In this document: positions 24,187 through 34,282 of the stretch, piece by piece
Numbering within the stretch: position 1 is the first letter of the stretch
Layout: each line of letters opens with the position of its first letter
NCBI RefSeq assembly: GCF_008329565.1
Contig: NZ_NPKT01000002.1
Location: 1-64,000 of the forward strand
From: Mycolicibacterium sp. P1-5
GTDB taxonomy: Bacteria; Actinomycetota; Actinomycetes; Mycobacteriales; Mycobacteriaceae
Length of the DNA: 64,000 bases
Direction: 5' to 3'
The notes under the pieces: model-generated
What the model was told of the DNA's origin: nothing
Databases searched by the model: none
The model's input: the letters and a program-made list of their open reading frames with translations, nothing else
Program-made: the position numbers and the translations under genes

Positions 24187-27100
24187 ATGGCCCTGCACCT
24201 GCACCGCGCCGAGCGAACGGACCTGCTCGCTGACGGCCTCGGTGCGCTGCTGGCCGTACCGCAAGCCGACCCATTCGCCGAGGAACTGGTCGTGGTACCG
24301 GCCCGCGGCGTAGAACGGTGGCTCAGTCAGCGGTTGTCGCACGTTCTCGGCGCAGGGGACGCCGCCGCAGGCGTTTGCGCGGGTGTCGCGTTCCGGTCGC
24401 CCGCGTCGTTGATCAGTGAGATCGCGGGCACCGATGACGACGACCCGTGGTCGGCCGACGCGATGGCCTGGCCGCTGCTCGACGTCATCGACGCCAGCCT
24501 CGACGAGCCGTGGTGCCGAACCTTGGCCACCCACCTCGGACATTTCGCGACCGGCGAGGAGAAGGAGCTGCGGCAGGGGCGGCGGTACGCCGTGGCGCGC
24601 AGGCTCGCCGGGCTGTTCGCCTCCTATGCCCGGCAGCGTCCACAGCTACTGGTCGATTGGCTGGCCGGTGAGCCCGATGGTCTCGACGCGGACTTGCGCT
24701 GGCAGCCGCACCTGTGGCGCGCACTGGTCGCCGCGATCGGGATCGACCCACCGTCCGAGCGGCACACGAAAACCCTTGCCCGGCTGCGTGAATCGGGAGC
24801 TGCCCTACCGACCAGGTTGTCGTTGTTCGGGCACACCCGGTTGCCGAGCACCGAGATCGAACTCGTCGGCGCGCTGGCCGAACACCACGAGGTCCACCTG
24901 TGGCTGCCGCATCCCAGCGCCGCACTGTGGACCGCACTGAGTGACGTGCGCGGCACTGTGGCGCGCAGCGACGACACCAGCCATCGGCTCGCCATCCATC
25001 CGCTGCTGGCCACGCTCGGTCGCGATGTCCGCGAATTGCAGCGCGGCCTGCCGGCTTCGCCGGCCACCGATGAATTCCTGGGCCACGGTCACCTCCCGGA
25101 CACCCTGCTGGGCTGGCTGCAATCCGACATAGCCGCCAATAGCGCACGGCCGCAGGGACGTTCATATTCCGGCGATCGGTCGGTGCAGGTACACAGCTGT
25201 CACGGACCGGCTCGCCAGGTCGACGTGCTGCGCGAGGTCCTGCTCGGCCTGCTCGCCGAGGACCGCACGCTGGAACCCCGCGACATCCTGGTGATGTGCC
25301 CGGACATCGACACCTACGCACCGCTGATCGTCGCGGACTTCGGCCTTGGTGACGTGGTGCCGGGTGCGCATCCCGCCCATCAGCTCCGGGTGCGGCTGGC
25401 CGACCGTGCGCTGATCCAGACCAACCCGCTGCTCGGGGTGGCGGCCAAGCTGCTGACGCTGGCCGGCAGCCGCGTCACCGCGACCGAGGTGCTCGACTTC
25501 GCACATCTCGAGCCGGTGCGGGCACGCTTCGCGTTCACCGACGACGACCTGGAGACCATCACCCGCTGGGTGCAGCAGGCGAACATCCGCTGGGGCTTCG
25601 ACGCCGAACACCGCGCCCCGTTCGGAATCCCGTTCATTCAGAACACGTGGCGGTTCGGCCTGGACCGGGTGTTGGCCGGGGTCGCGATGTCCGACGACTC
25701 GAAGGACTGGCTCGACGTCACGCTGCCCCTCGACGACGTCGGGAGCAACAGCGTGGAGTTGGCGGGCCGGCTGGCCGAGTACGTGGGTCGATTGCAGCGC
25801 ACCGTCGACTCGCTGGGCGGCGTACGACCGTTGGCGCAGTGGCTGACCGCCCTGCAGGACGGTGTCGATCTGCTGACGCTGACCACGGGTGACGATGCCT
25901 GGCAGATGAGTCAGCTCCAGCGCGAGTTCGGCGATGTGCTTGACTCGGCCGGGCAACGCACCGATATCGGACTGCGGTTGCCGGACATCACCGCCCTGCT
26001 CGGCCGGCACCTTTCCGGGCGGCCGACACGTGCGAACTTCCGCACCGGCACGCTGACGGTGTGCACGATGGTGCCGATGCGCTCGGTGCCGCACCGGGTG
26101 GTGTGCCTGGTCGGTTTGGACGACACCGTCTTTCCCCGAATCGGGGTGGTCGACGGCGACGACGCGCTGGCCCGCGACCCGCAAACCGGTGAGCGTGACA
26201 TCAGGTCCGAAGACCGCCAGCTGCTGCTGGATGCGATCTGTGCGACCACCGACAAGCTGGTGATCACCTACACCGGCGCCAACGAATACTCCGGGAAGCC
26301 GCGCCCGCCCGCGGTTCCGCTGGCGGAGCTGCTCGACGCGCTGGACCGCACCACCGAGGCCCCGGTGCGTGACGAGATCCTCATCAGACACCCGTTGCAG
26401 CCCTTCGACATTCGTAATGTCACCCGTGGCGCGCTCGGCGTGCCCGGTGAACCGTTCACTTTTGATTCGAGCGTGCTGGCAGCCGCGTCAATCACCGGCG
26501 GCCAGCGCCCCGAACAGCCCGACCTGCTGGCGCGGCCACTGCCGGCACCCGGCCCCGACGATGTGACGCTTGCCGATCTGGCGAAGTTCTTCGCCAACCC
26601 CGTCAAGGGCTTCTTCACCGCACTCGACGTGACGTTGCCGTGGGACGTCGAGGGCGTCGAGGACGCGATGCCGGTCGAGATCGACAACTTGCAGCAGTGG
26701 ACCGTCGGCCAGCGGTTGCTCACCGACATGCTGTCCGGATTGGATCCCGAACGGGCCGGGCAGGCGGAATGGCGCCGGGGTGCCTTGCCGCCCGGCCGGC
26801 TGGGCTGGCGGATGGCAGGCGAATTACGGGATCAGGCAGCCGAACTGGCCGGCGCGGCGCTGGCCCATCGAACCGGGGCCCCGCAGGCCTACGACGTCGA
26901 CGTCGACCTGGGCGGCGGCCGTCGGCTCACCGGCACCGTCTCCGGCGTGTTCGGCAGGCGGCTGCTCGAGGTGACCTTTTCCAAACTCGATGCGCCACAT
27001 CTGCTTCGGGCGTGGATTCCGATGCTGGCCCTGTGCGCCGCGCATCCGGGGCAGTGGTCCGCGGTGTGCATCGGCCGGCAGCGGCGGCGCGGGGTGGCGG

Positions 27101-27447
27101 AGCGCGTGTTGGGGGGACCGCAGGATGATCCCGTCGCCCTGCTGCGCGACCTGGTCGCGATCTATGACGCCGGCCGACGCGAACCGATTCCGCTGCCCAT
27201 CAAGACCTCTCATGCCTGGGCGGTGGCGCGGATCAGCGGCCAGGACCCTCGGAGCGAAGCCTGGAAGAAGTGGCGGTACGAACGCGACGACCGGGCCATC
27301 GAACGAGTCTGGGGCCGCGAGCCGGATCTGGATCCGCTGCTGACGGAGCCCATCCTCGGTGAGGAAGCACCGGGCGAGACCACCAGGCTGGGGGCTTTTG
27401 CAGCGCGACTGTGGGCACCGCTGCTACGCGCCGAGGACGGTGGGTGA
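24187..27447 (+). CDS. recC: Exonuclease V gamma subunit RecC
   Basis: 1086 residues, the scaffold and Chi-scanning subunit of the RecBCD helicase-nuclease. The start MALHLHRAERTDLLADGLGA matches that of M. tuberculosis RecC as remembered. Inactivated helicase-like domains (VVPARGVERWLSQRL early; LVGLDDTVFPR mid) and a C-terminal nuclease-like domain are recognisable. In mycobacteria RecBCD serves mainly single-strand annealing, while AdnAB resects breaks for recombination. The stop overlaps the recB start (ATGA). Confidence 0.95.
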   Translation: MALHLHRAERTDLLADGLGALLAVPQADPFAEELVVVPARGVERWLSQRLSHVLGAGDAAAGVCAGVAFRSPASLISEIAGTDDDDPWSADAMAWPLLDVIDASLDEPWCRTLATHLGHFATGEEKELRQGRRYAVARRLAGLFASYARQRPQLLVDWLAGEPDGLDADLRWQPHLWRALVAAIGIDPPSERHTKTLARLRESGAALPTRLSLFGHTRLPSTEIELVGALAEHHEVHLWLPHPSAALWTALSDVRGTVARSDDTSHRLAIHPLLATLGRDVRELQRGLPASPATDEFLGHGHLPDTLLGWLQSDIAANSARPQGRSYSGDRSVQVHSCHGPARQVDVLREVLLGLLAEDRTLEPRDILVMCPDIDTYAPLIVADFGLGDVVPGAHPAHQLRVRLADRALIQTNPLLGVAAKLLTLAGSRVTATEVLDFAHLEPVRARFAFTDDDLETITRWVQQANIRWGFDAEHRAPFGIPFIQNTWRFGLDRVLAGVAMSDDSKDWLDVTLPLDDVGSNSVELAGRLAEYVGRLQRTVDSLGGVRPLAQWLTALQDGVDLLTLTTGDDAWQMSQLQREFGDVLDSAGQRTDIGLRLPDITALLGRHLSGRPTRANFRTGTLTVCTMVPMRSVPHRVVCLVGLDDTVFPRIGVVDGDDALARDPQTGERDIRSEDRQLLLDAICATTDKLVITYTGANEYSGKPRPPAVPLAELLDALDRTTEAPVRDEILIRHPLQPFDIRNVTRGALGVPGEPFTFDSSVLAAASITGGQRPEQPDLLARPLPAPGPDDVTLADLAKFFANPVKGFFTALDVTLPWDVEGVEDAMPVEIDNLQQWTVGQRLLTDMLSGLDPERAGQAEWRRGALPPGRLGWRMAGELRDQAAELAGAALAHRTGAPQAYDVDVDLGGGRRLTGTVSGVFGRRLLEVTFSKLDAPHLLRAWIPMLALCAAHPGQWSAVCIGRQRRRGVAERVLGGPQDDPVALLRDLVAIYDAGRREPIPLPIKTSHAWAVARISGQDPRSEAWKKWRYERDDRAIERVWGREPDLDPLLTEPILGEEAPGETTRLGAFAARLWAPLLRAEDGG

Positions 27448-30400
27448 TGGAGCAATTCGATCTGCTGGGCCCGTTGCCGGAACACGGGTCGACGACTGTG
27501 CTCGAGGCAAGTGCAGGGACCGGCAAGACGTTCACCCTCGCCGCGCTGGTGACCCGATATGTGGCCGAGGGCCGCGCCACGCTGGACCAGATGTTGCTGA
27601 TCACCTTCAGCCGCGCGGCCACCCAGGAGCTACGGGAGCGAGTGCGCCATGCGCTGCAGGATGCGTTGCGCGCCTTCGACGACCCGGAGTCGGCCCAGCG
27701 CAACGATGTCTGGGCCGCACTCATCACCGGGGAGGCTGCCGAACTGATGGACCGCAGGGGACGGTTGCGCGACGCGCTGGCCGGCTTCGACGCCGCGACG
27801 ATCGCCACCACCCACCAGTTCTGCCACCTGGTATTGAAATCCCTTGGGGTTGCCGGTGATACCGACTCCCACGTGACGCTCGCGGAGAGCCTGGACGAGT
27901 TGGTCGCCGAGATCGTCGACGACCTGTACCTGGGGCACTTCGGGCAGGAGCGCGAGCAACCGCCGATCAGTCGCGGCGAGGCGCTCAAGTTGGCTCGCGA
28001 GGTGGTCGCCAACCCGTGCACCGAGCTGCGGCCGCTGAACCCCCCGCCCGGATCGCCGCCTGCGGTCCGGGTGCGCTTCGCCAATGATGTTCTCGCCGAA
28101 TTGGATCGGCGGAAGCGACGGCGTGGCATTCTGAGTTACGACGACCTGCTCGGCAGGTTGGCCGATGCGCTGGAGTCGAGCGACTCGCCGGCCGCGACCC
28201 GCATGCACCAACGGTGGTCGGTGGTGATGGTCGACGAGTTCCAGGACACCGACCCGGTGCAGTGGCAGGTGATCGAACGTGCCTTCAGCGGTCAGTCGAC
28301 GCTGATCCTCATCGGTGATCCGAAACAGGCGATCTACGCCTTCCGTGGCGGCGACATCGTCACCTACCTGTATGCCGCCAAGACGGCAGGCCAACGCCGC
28401 ACCCTCGGGGTGAACTGGCGCAGCGACTCGGTGTTGGTCGACCGCTTGCAGACGGTGCTCGGCGGCGCCGAACTCGGCGATCCGGATATCAAGGTCCTGT
28501 CCGTGCATGCCCGCCACGACGGTCACCGGCTGGCGGGTGCCCCGCACAACGACCCGTTTCGGCTTCGGGTGGTAAGCCGGGAAAGCTTCGGGCAACGGGG
28601 AACCCGCACCATCCGGATGGACGCTCTGCGTACGCACATTGCCGCCGACCTGGCCGCCGACATCGCGGTGCTGCTGGCGAGCAAGGCCACCTTCTGCGGT
28701 GACCCTCTGCGGGCGCATCAGATCGCGGTCATCACCGAAAGCCATGCCGATGCCCGGGCATGCTTCGACGCGCTGGCGGCCGCCGGCGTGCCCGCGGTCT
28801 ACACCGGTGACACCGACGTGTTGAAGTCTCAGGCCGCCGACGACTGGTTGAGTCTGCTGGAAGCCTTCGACCAGCTGCATCGGCCCGGGCTGGTCCGCGC
28901 AGCGGCCACCACGATGTTCTTCGGCAAGACCGCCGAAGACCTCGCCGAGGGCGGCGACGAGCTGACCGATCGGATCGCGGATACGTTGCGGCAATGGGCC
29001 GACCATGCGCGCGAAGCCGGCGTGGCGGCGGTTTTCGAGGCGGCGCAGTTGGCGGGGATGGGCCGCCGCGTGCTGTCCTGGGCCGGCGGCGAACGCAATA
29101 TGACCGACGTCGCTCACGTCACCCAACTTCTGCACGACGTGGCACATCGGGAACGCCTCAGCCTCACCGCATTACGCGACTGGCTGCGCACCCAGCGCGA
29201 CGAGCGCAGCGGAGCCCCGGAACGCAACCGCCGCCTCGACAGCGACGCCGCCGCTGTGCAGATCATGACGGTGTGGGTGAGTAAAGGCCTGCAGTTCCCG
29301 ATCGTGTATCTGCCCTTCACATTCAACCGCTATGTGCGCAGCGACGATCTGGTCCGATTCCACGATGAGGAGCGGCGTTGCCTGCACGTCGGCGGGGACC
29401 AGAGCCCCGAACTGGCGACCGCCCAGCGGCTCGGCAGGCAGGAGTCGGCCGGCGAGGAGACCCGGCTGACCTACGTCGCGATGACCCGGGCCCAGTCGCA
29501 GGTGGTGGCATGGTGGGCACCGTCCTGGGACGAACCCAACGGTGGCCTGTCGCGCCTGCTGCGGGGGCGCCGCCCCGGACAGAGCACGGTTCCCGACCGG
29601 TGCGACCCCGAACGGGTTGACGACGCCGACGCAATGGCGTTGCTGCGGGACTGGGAGACCGCGGGCGGGTTGGTGCTGGAAGAGTCGGTGATCGCGCCGG
29701 CAGTCGAGCTGGCCGGCCAAGCACCACGAGAAGACTTCGGCGTCAGGCACTTTCACCGCAGCATCGACACCACATGGCGGCGCACGTCCTATTCGGGGTT
29801 GATCCGCGCCGCGGAGACGGCCGGGGTGGGCAGTGAGCCCGAGGTGATCCAACTCGACGACGAGGTCGCCGACATCACGGTGAGCACACCCCCCGCCGGC
29901 GCGGACCTGCCGTCGCCGATGGCCGACCTGCCCAGCGGCGCCAAATTCGGCAGCCTGGTGCACGCGGTGCTCGAGACCGCCGACCCGTTTGCCGACGACC
30001 TCATGGGTGAGCTGCAGACCCAGATCGATCGGCACTCGGTGTGGTGGCCGGTGGACGTCGCCGCGGCCGAATTGGCCGCGGCCCTGGTGCCCATGCACGA
30101 CACCCCGCTGGGCCCGCTGGCCGACGGCCTCACCTTACGCCAGATCGGGCTCCGAGACCGATTGCGCGAGATGGACTTCGAGTTCCCGCTGGCCGGTGGG
30201 GATCTGGCTGCGGTTCGAGCCGGGCTCCGGCTGGCCGACGTCGGCCGGTTGCTCCACACCCACTTGCCGCCCGATGATCCGCTGGCGCCCTATGTCGAAC
30301 GGCTCAGCGGCGGCACGCTCGGGGCGCAGTCCCTGCGCGGCTACCTGTCCGGATCGGTCGACGCGGTGCTGCGGATACCGGACGGCGCCGGACATCGCTA

Positions 30401-30746
30401 CCTCGTGATCGACTACAAGACCAACTGGCTCGGGGAGTCAGACCGACCGCTGTCCGCCGCTGACTATGACCGCGCCCGGATGGCGGAGGCGATGCTGCAC
30501 TCCGACTACCCCCTGCAGGCCTTGCTTTACAGCGTTGTGCTGCATCGGTTTTTGCGGTGGCGCCAGCCCGGCTACGACCCGGACCGCCATCTCGGTGGCG
30601 TGTTGTACCTGTTCGTCCGCGGGATGTGCGGCCCGGACACGCCCACCGCCGACGGTCACCCCGCGGGCGTGTTCAGCTGGCGGCCGCCCGCGAAACTGGT
30701 GGTCGCGGTGTCGGATCTGCTCGACGGACCGCAGGTGGCGGCATGA
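27447..30746 (+). CDS. recB: Exonuclease V beta subunit RecB
   Basis: 1099 residues. SF1A helicase: Walker A ASAGTGKT at 21-28, motif II VDEFQDTDPVQW, motif III GDPKQAIYAFRGGD, motif VI TYVAMTRAQ. The C-terminal nuclease domain has HAVLE and the catalytic VIDYKTNWLG (Asp and Lys). It is the 3'-5' translocase and the nuclease of RecBCD. ATGA overlaps join it to recC upstream and recD downstream, indicating translational coupling and equal stoichiometry. Confidence 0.96.
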   Translation: MEQFDLLGPLPEHGSTTVLEASAGTGKTFTLAALVTRYVAEGRATLDQMLLITFSRAATQELRERVRHALQDALRAFDDPESAQRNDVWAALITGEAAELMDRRGRLRDALAGFDAATIATTHQFCHLVLKSLGVAGDTDSHVTLAESLDELVAEIVDDLYLGHFGQEREQPPISRGEALKLAREVVANPCTELRPLNPPPGSPPAVRVRFANDVLAELDRRKRRRGILSYDDLLGRLADALESSDSPAATRMHQRWSVVMVDEFQDTDPVQWQVIERAFSGQSTLILIGDPKQAIYAFRGGDIVTYLYAAKTAGQRRTLGVNWRSDSVLVDRLQTVLGGAELGDPDIKVLSVHARHDGHRLAGAPHNDPFRLRVVSRESFGQRGTRTIRMDALRTHIAADLAADIAVLLASKATFCGDPLRAHQIAVITESHADARACFDALAAAGVPAVYTGDTDVLKSQAADDWLSLLEAFDQLHRPGLVRAAATTMFFGKTAEDLAEGGDELTDRIADTLRQWADHAREAGVAAVFEAAQLAGMGRRVLSWAGGERNMTDVAHVTQLLHDVAHRERLSLTALRDWLRTQRDERSGAPERNRRLDSDAAAVQIMTVWVSKGLQFPIVYLPFTFNRYVRSDDLVRFHDEERRCLHVGGDQSPELATAQRLGRQESAGEETRLTYVAMTRAQSQVVAWWAPSWDEPNGGLSRLLRGRRPGQSTVPDRCDPERVDDADAMALLRDWETAGGLVLEESVIAPAVELAGQAPREDFGVRHFHRSIDTTWRRTSYSGLIRAAETAGVGSEPEVIQLDDEVADITVSTPPAGADLPSPMADLPSGAKFGSLVHAVLETADPFADDLMGELQTQIDRHSVWWPVDVAAAELAAALVPMHDTPLGPLADGLTLRQIGLRDRLREMDFEFPLAGGDLAAVRAGLRLADVGRLLHTHLPPDDPLAPYVERLSGGTLGAQSLRGYLSGSVDAVLRIPDGAGHRYLVIDYKTNWLGESDRPLSAADYDRARMAEAMLHSDYPLQALLYSVVLHRFLRWRQPGYDPDRHLGGVLYLFVRGMCGPDTPTADGHPAGVFSWRPPAKLVVAVSDLLDGPQVAA

Positions 30747-32476
30747 TTACCGAGCTGACTGACACGGCCGACTGGCGGCGGTGCGTCGATGCCACCGGCC
30801 TCCTACGGGTCTTCAACGAAGCCGGCGCAATCGATGCCGCCGATGTCCTTGTCGCACAACGACTGACGACGCTCGGTAAGGAGCGCGACGAGCTGGTGGC
30901 GTTGGCGATCGCGTTCGTGGTGCGCGCCGTGCGCGGCGGGTCGGTGTGTATGGACCTCGCGGCGGTGCAGGAGCAGGTCGATATCGAAGGCCTGCCCTGG
31001 CCGGAAACGGGGGAGTGGCTGGCTGCCGTCGCGGGCAGTCCGCTGCTCAGCTCGCCGACCGTGTTACACCTCGACGAAGACCTGCTGTACTTCGACCGGT
31101 ACTGGCTCGAGGAACGGCAAGTCGCCACCGACGTGCTGGCCTTGGCGGCCGCCCGGCCGCAGCGCCGGTTGCCGGACATCGCAAGGCTTTTCCCGGCGGG
31201 TTACGACGAACAACGCCGGGTCGCCGAGGTCGCGTTGTCTCAGGGACTGACGGTGCTGACCGGTGGACCGGGCACCGGCAAGACCACCACGGTCGCCAGG
31301 CTGCTGGCACTTCTTGCCGAGCAGGCGGAGCTCGAGGCCAAGCCACCGCTGCGGATCGCGCTGGCCGCGCCGACCGGGAAGGCCGCGGCCCGGCTGCAGG
31401 AGGCGGTGCAGGTCGAGGTCGACAAGCTGGCTCCTGCCGATCGCGCCCGGCTGCAAGGATTGCGCGCCACCACGCTGCACCGCCTGCTGGGTCCGCTGCC
31501 CAGGACGTCGGCCCGGTTCCGGCATCATCGGGAGAACCGGCTGCCGCACGATGTGGTCGTCGTCGACGAAACGTCGATGGTGTCGCTGACGATGATGGCG
31601 CGCCTGGTGGAGGCTGTCCGTCCGGATTCCCGGCTGTTGCTCGTCGGTGATCCAGACCAGCTGGCGTCGGTGGAGGCCGGTGCCGTGTTGGCCGATCTGG
31701 TGGAGGGGCTCAGTGCACGGGGGGACACCCCGGTGGCCAAGCTGATCACACCGCACCGGTTCGGCGCCTCGATCGGGGCGCTGGCCCTGGCGATCCGGGT
31801 CGGTGATGCCAACCGGGCCATCGATGTCCTGAACGCCGGCGGCGAGCACATCGAGTGGATCGAGACCGAGGAACCGGCCGAGGCCCTGCGTCGCGTGCTG
31901 GTCCACCACGCCATCCGGCTACGCGAGGCCGCGGTGCTGGATAACGGGCAGGCCGCGCTGGCCACCCTCGAGCAGCACAGGCTGTTGTGTGCGCACCGGC
32001 GTGGGCCGCACGGGGTGGCGTACTGGAACCGTCAGGTCGAACGGTGGCTGGCCGAGGAAACCGATGCACCACTGTGGGCTTCGTGGTACGCGGGCCGGCC
32101 GGTGCTGGTCACTGCCAACGACTACGGGCTGCGGCTGTACAACGGTGACATCGGGGTGACCGTGCTGCGCGACGGGGTGCTGCGGGCCGTGATGGCTGGA
32201 TCCGATGGTGCGGCGGAGTTCGCGACGAGCCGGCTGGCCGATGTCGAAACCATGCATGCGATGACGATCCACAAGAGTCAGGGCAGCCAGGTCGCCGAGG
32301 TGACTGTGCTTCTGCCGCCGACGGATTCGCGGCTGCTCAGCCGCGAGCTGCTGTACACCGCGGTAACCCGGGCCAAGACGAAGGTGCGGCTGGTGGGCTC
32401 GGCCGAGCAGCTGCGCGCCGCGGTGGGGCGACGGGCGGCGCGGGCCACCGGGCTGAGTCGCCGGCTCACGCAATGA
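30743..32476 (+). CDS. recD: Exonuclease V alpha subunit RecD
   Basis: 577 residues. An N-terminal helical domain contacts RecC; the SF1B helicase core has Walker A GGPGTGKTT (174-182), motif II VVVDETSMVS, GDPDQLASVEAGAVL, and the C-terminal TIHKSQGSQ and YTAVTRAK motifs. It is the 5'-3' motor. It begins inside the recB stop (ATGA) and is the last gene of the operon, convergent with a sigma-factor gene 12 bases away. Confidence 0.96.
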   Translation: MITELTDTADWRRCVDATGLLRVFNEAGAIDAADVLVAQRLTTLGKERDELVALAIAFVVRAVRGGSVCMDLAAVQEQVDIEGLPWPETGEWLAAVAGSPLLSSPTVLHLDEDLLYFDRYWLEERQVATDVLALAAARPQRRLPDIARLFPAGYDEQRRVAEVALSQGLTVLTGGPGTGKTTTVARLLALLAEQAELEAKPPLRIALAAPTGKAAARLQEAVQVEVDKLAPADRARLQGLRATTLHRLLGPLPRTSARFRHHRENRLPHDVVVVDETSMVSLTMMARLVEAVRPDSRLLLVGDPDQLASVEAGAVLADLVEGLSARGDTPVAKLITPHRFGASIGALALAIRVGDANRAIDVLNAGGEHIEWIETEEPAEALRRVLVHHAIRLREAAVLDNGQAALATLEQHRLLCAHRRGPHGVAYWNRQVERWLAEETDAPLWASWYAGRPVLVTANDYGLRLYNGDIGVTVLRDGVLRAVMAGSDGAAEFATSRLADVETMHAMTIHKSQGSQVAEVTVLLPPTDSRLLSRELLYTAVTRAKTKVRLVGSAEQLRAAVGRRAARATGLSRRLTQ

Positions 32477-32488
32477 TGCTCGCGGACA

Positions 32489-33340
32489 TCAGCGTGCAGA
32501 GGGGTCTGCGGTCGCCTCGATCTTGGCGATCAGGCCATCGCGGATCGTGAGGACGACGACGGCGAACAATCGGCGCTCACTGAACGCCAGCGCCACCGGC
32601 CGCCCCACCGGACCACTGACGATTGTCGCACCGGTGAGGTAGCGCAGCAGGTTCCTGCCGACGGCCAGTTGGCCGTGGTTCACCTGCGGCGGCGGGGCCG
32701 GATCGGCGAGGATCGTGCCGACCCCCCACACCTCGGGTGCCAGCACCTCGGTGAGCGCGTGCAGGTCACCGTTGGCGCACGCGGCGATGAACCGCTCGGT
32801 GACCAGATGGTGTTCGGTGTCGTCGACCACGGCGCTGATGGGCGCGACCGCGTGAATCTTGCTGCGCGCGCGGCGAGCCAACTGACGGCACGTCGCGGCC
32901 GGACGGCCGACGGTCTGTGCGATCTCGTCGAACGGCACCCGGAAGACGTCGTGCAGGACGAACGCCACCCGCTCGGGCGGAGTGAGCCGGCCCAGCACCT
33001 CGAACAGCGCGTCGTGCACCTCGTCGTCGAGAGTGACCCGCTCACCGGGGTCGGGCATGGCGCTGTGGTTCAGCGGCGTCCGCCGTTCCAGCAGCTCGGT
33101 CTCGACGGCGGCCACTCGTCGGTGCCGGGCCGACCGCACCTGATCCAGACAGAGTCGGCTGCTGACCACGGTGAGCCAGCCGCGCGGATCGTCGATGCCG
33201 TCCAGTTCCGACTGCGAGAGCCGCAGGAATGCTTCCTGCACAATGTCTTCCGCATCACCGATGTCGCCGACCATTTGGTAGGCCAGATTGATCAGGTACG
33301 GGCGATGGGCCTGCAAAAGGCCGGCAAGCGGATCGCTCAT
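32489..33340 (-). CDS. ECF41-type sigma factor with SnoaL-like domain
   Basis: 283 residues: region 2 (YLINLAYQMVGDIGDAEDIVQEAFLRL, then DDPRGWLTVVSSRLCLDQVRSA), region 4 (LTPPERVAFVLHDVFRVPFDEIAQTVGRPAATCRQLARRAR) and a C-terminal SnoaL-like domain. The DxxGWLxTVxxRLCLD pattern and the tail are those of ECF41/SigJ, in which the tail controls sigma activity. The start ATG 33340 is chosen over a longer frame that crosses the divergent promoter. The expected ECF41 target promoter lies in front of the divergent gene. Confidence 0.9.
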   Translation of the reverse strand: MSDPLAGLLQAHRPYLINLAYQMVGDIGDAEDIVQEAFLRLSQSELDGIDDPRGWLTVVSSRLCLDQVRSARHRRVAAVETELLERRTPLNHSAMPDPGERVTLDDEVHDALFEVLGRLTPPERVAFVLHDVFRVPFDEIAQTVGRPAATCRQLARRARSKIHAVAPISAVVDDTEHHLVTERFIAACANGDLHALTEVLAPEVWGVGTILADPAPPPQVNHGQLAVGRNLLRYLTGATIVSGPVGRPVALAFSERRLFAVVVLTIRDGLIAKIEATADPSAR

Positions 33341-33385
33341 GTCATAGACGACGAATCGGCATGGCAAAAAGTTACCGCTGCGGGG

Positions 33386-33412
33386 TGTCACTTTTCCGGA
33401 GGTTGCCCCGTC
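33386..33412 (+). promoter_or_regulatory. Predicted ECF41-dependent promoter
   Basis: TGTCACT at 33386-33392, a 16-base spacer, then CGTC at 33409-33412. The published ECF41 consensus is TGTCACA-N16-CGTC, so only one base differs and spacing is exact. It drives the gene starting at 33443, divergent from the ECF41-type sigma gene, as in other ECF41 loci. Confidence 0.75.
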
Positions 33413-33442
33413 CTTGTCTGTAACCCACAGAAAGGACTCGAC

Positions 33443-34282
33443 ATGACGATCGTGGTAACCGGAGCGACTGGCAACGTGGGCCGGCCGCTCATCGAGCAAT
33501 TACTCAAGGCGGGCGCCCGAGTTCGGGCGGTGACCCGTCGTCCGGGCCTGGCCGGGTTGCCGGCCGGAGTCGAACAAGTGTCCGAGGTGGTGTTGCGAGG
33601 TGCCTCGGCGGTGTTCCTCAACTCCCGCGCGCTCGGCCCCTCGCTGGCCGACGTGGTGGACGCCGCACACCGCCACGGCGTCGGCAAGCTCGTGGCACTG
33701 TCAGCGATCAACGCCGACGATGACGATGATCGGCAACCGTCGCGGTACCGTGGCGACCGCAACCGGGAGTGCGAACAGCTCGCCGCGGGGTCAGGTTTGC
33801 CGTGGGTGAGCCTGCGGCCCACGGTGTTCGCCACGAACTTCCCCGGAATGTGGGCGGCACAGATCCGTGCCGGCGACGTGGTCGGCGGCCCGTACGCCTC
33901 GGCATCCATCGCGCCGATCGCGGAAGCCGACATCGCTGCCGTCGCGGCGCATGCCCTGCTGACCGATGACCTCGTCGGACAGCGAGTTCCGTTGACCGGC
34001 CCGCAGTCGTTGACGAACGCCGAGCTCGTCGACATCCTCGGCACGGTGTTGCACCGGCCACTGCGCTATCAGGAGGTCCCTGCGGAGTTCGTGCGGCGGC
34101 GCTTCATCGACAACGGATTTCCCGCCGAGTTCGCCGACGCCTACATCGCGATGCTGGCGGAGACCGTGACCTCGCCCGCGCTGGTCACCCACGACGTCGA
34201 GAAGATCCTCGACCGCCCCGCCACGACCTTCGCCCAATGGGCCGGTGAGAACACCGAACTGTTCACCAAGGAGATGTCATGA
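33443..34282 (+). CDS. NmrA/YtfG-like NAD(P)-binding oxidoreductase
   Basis: 279 residues with the N-terminal VVTGATGNVGRPLIEQLLKAGA nucleotide-binding motif and no classical SDR triad; similar to NAD(P)H:quinone oxidoreductase-like or regulatory NmrA proteins. ECF41 sigma factors typically control an adjacent oxidoreductase or carboxymuconolactone decarboxylase gene, and the promoter at 33386-33412 fits. AAAGGA precedes the ATG. The next gene overlaps it by four bases, so the two form one target operon. Confidence 0.87.
   Translation: MTIVVTGATGNVGRPLIEQLLKAGARVRAVTRRPGLAGLPAGVEQVSEVVLRGASAVFLNSRALGPSLADVVDAAHRHGVGKLVALSAINADDDDDRQPSRYRGDRNRECEQLAAGSGLPWVSLRPTVFATNFPGMWAAQIRAGDVVGGPYASASIAPIAEADIAAVAAHALLTDDLVGQRVPLTGPQSLTNAELVDILGTVLHRPLRYQEVPAEFVRRRFIDNGFPAEFADAYIAMLAETVTSPALVTHDVEKILDRPATTFAQWAGENTELFTKEMS

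Noticed and set aside
25162..26391. 409-codon minus-strand frame inside recC
   Set aside because: Antisense shadow of recC, no recognisable domain.
27630..29147. 505-codon minus-strand frame inside recB
   Set aside because: Antisense shadow; all helicase motifs are on the plus strand.
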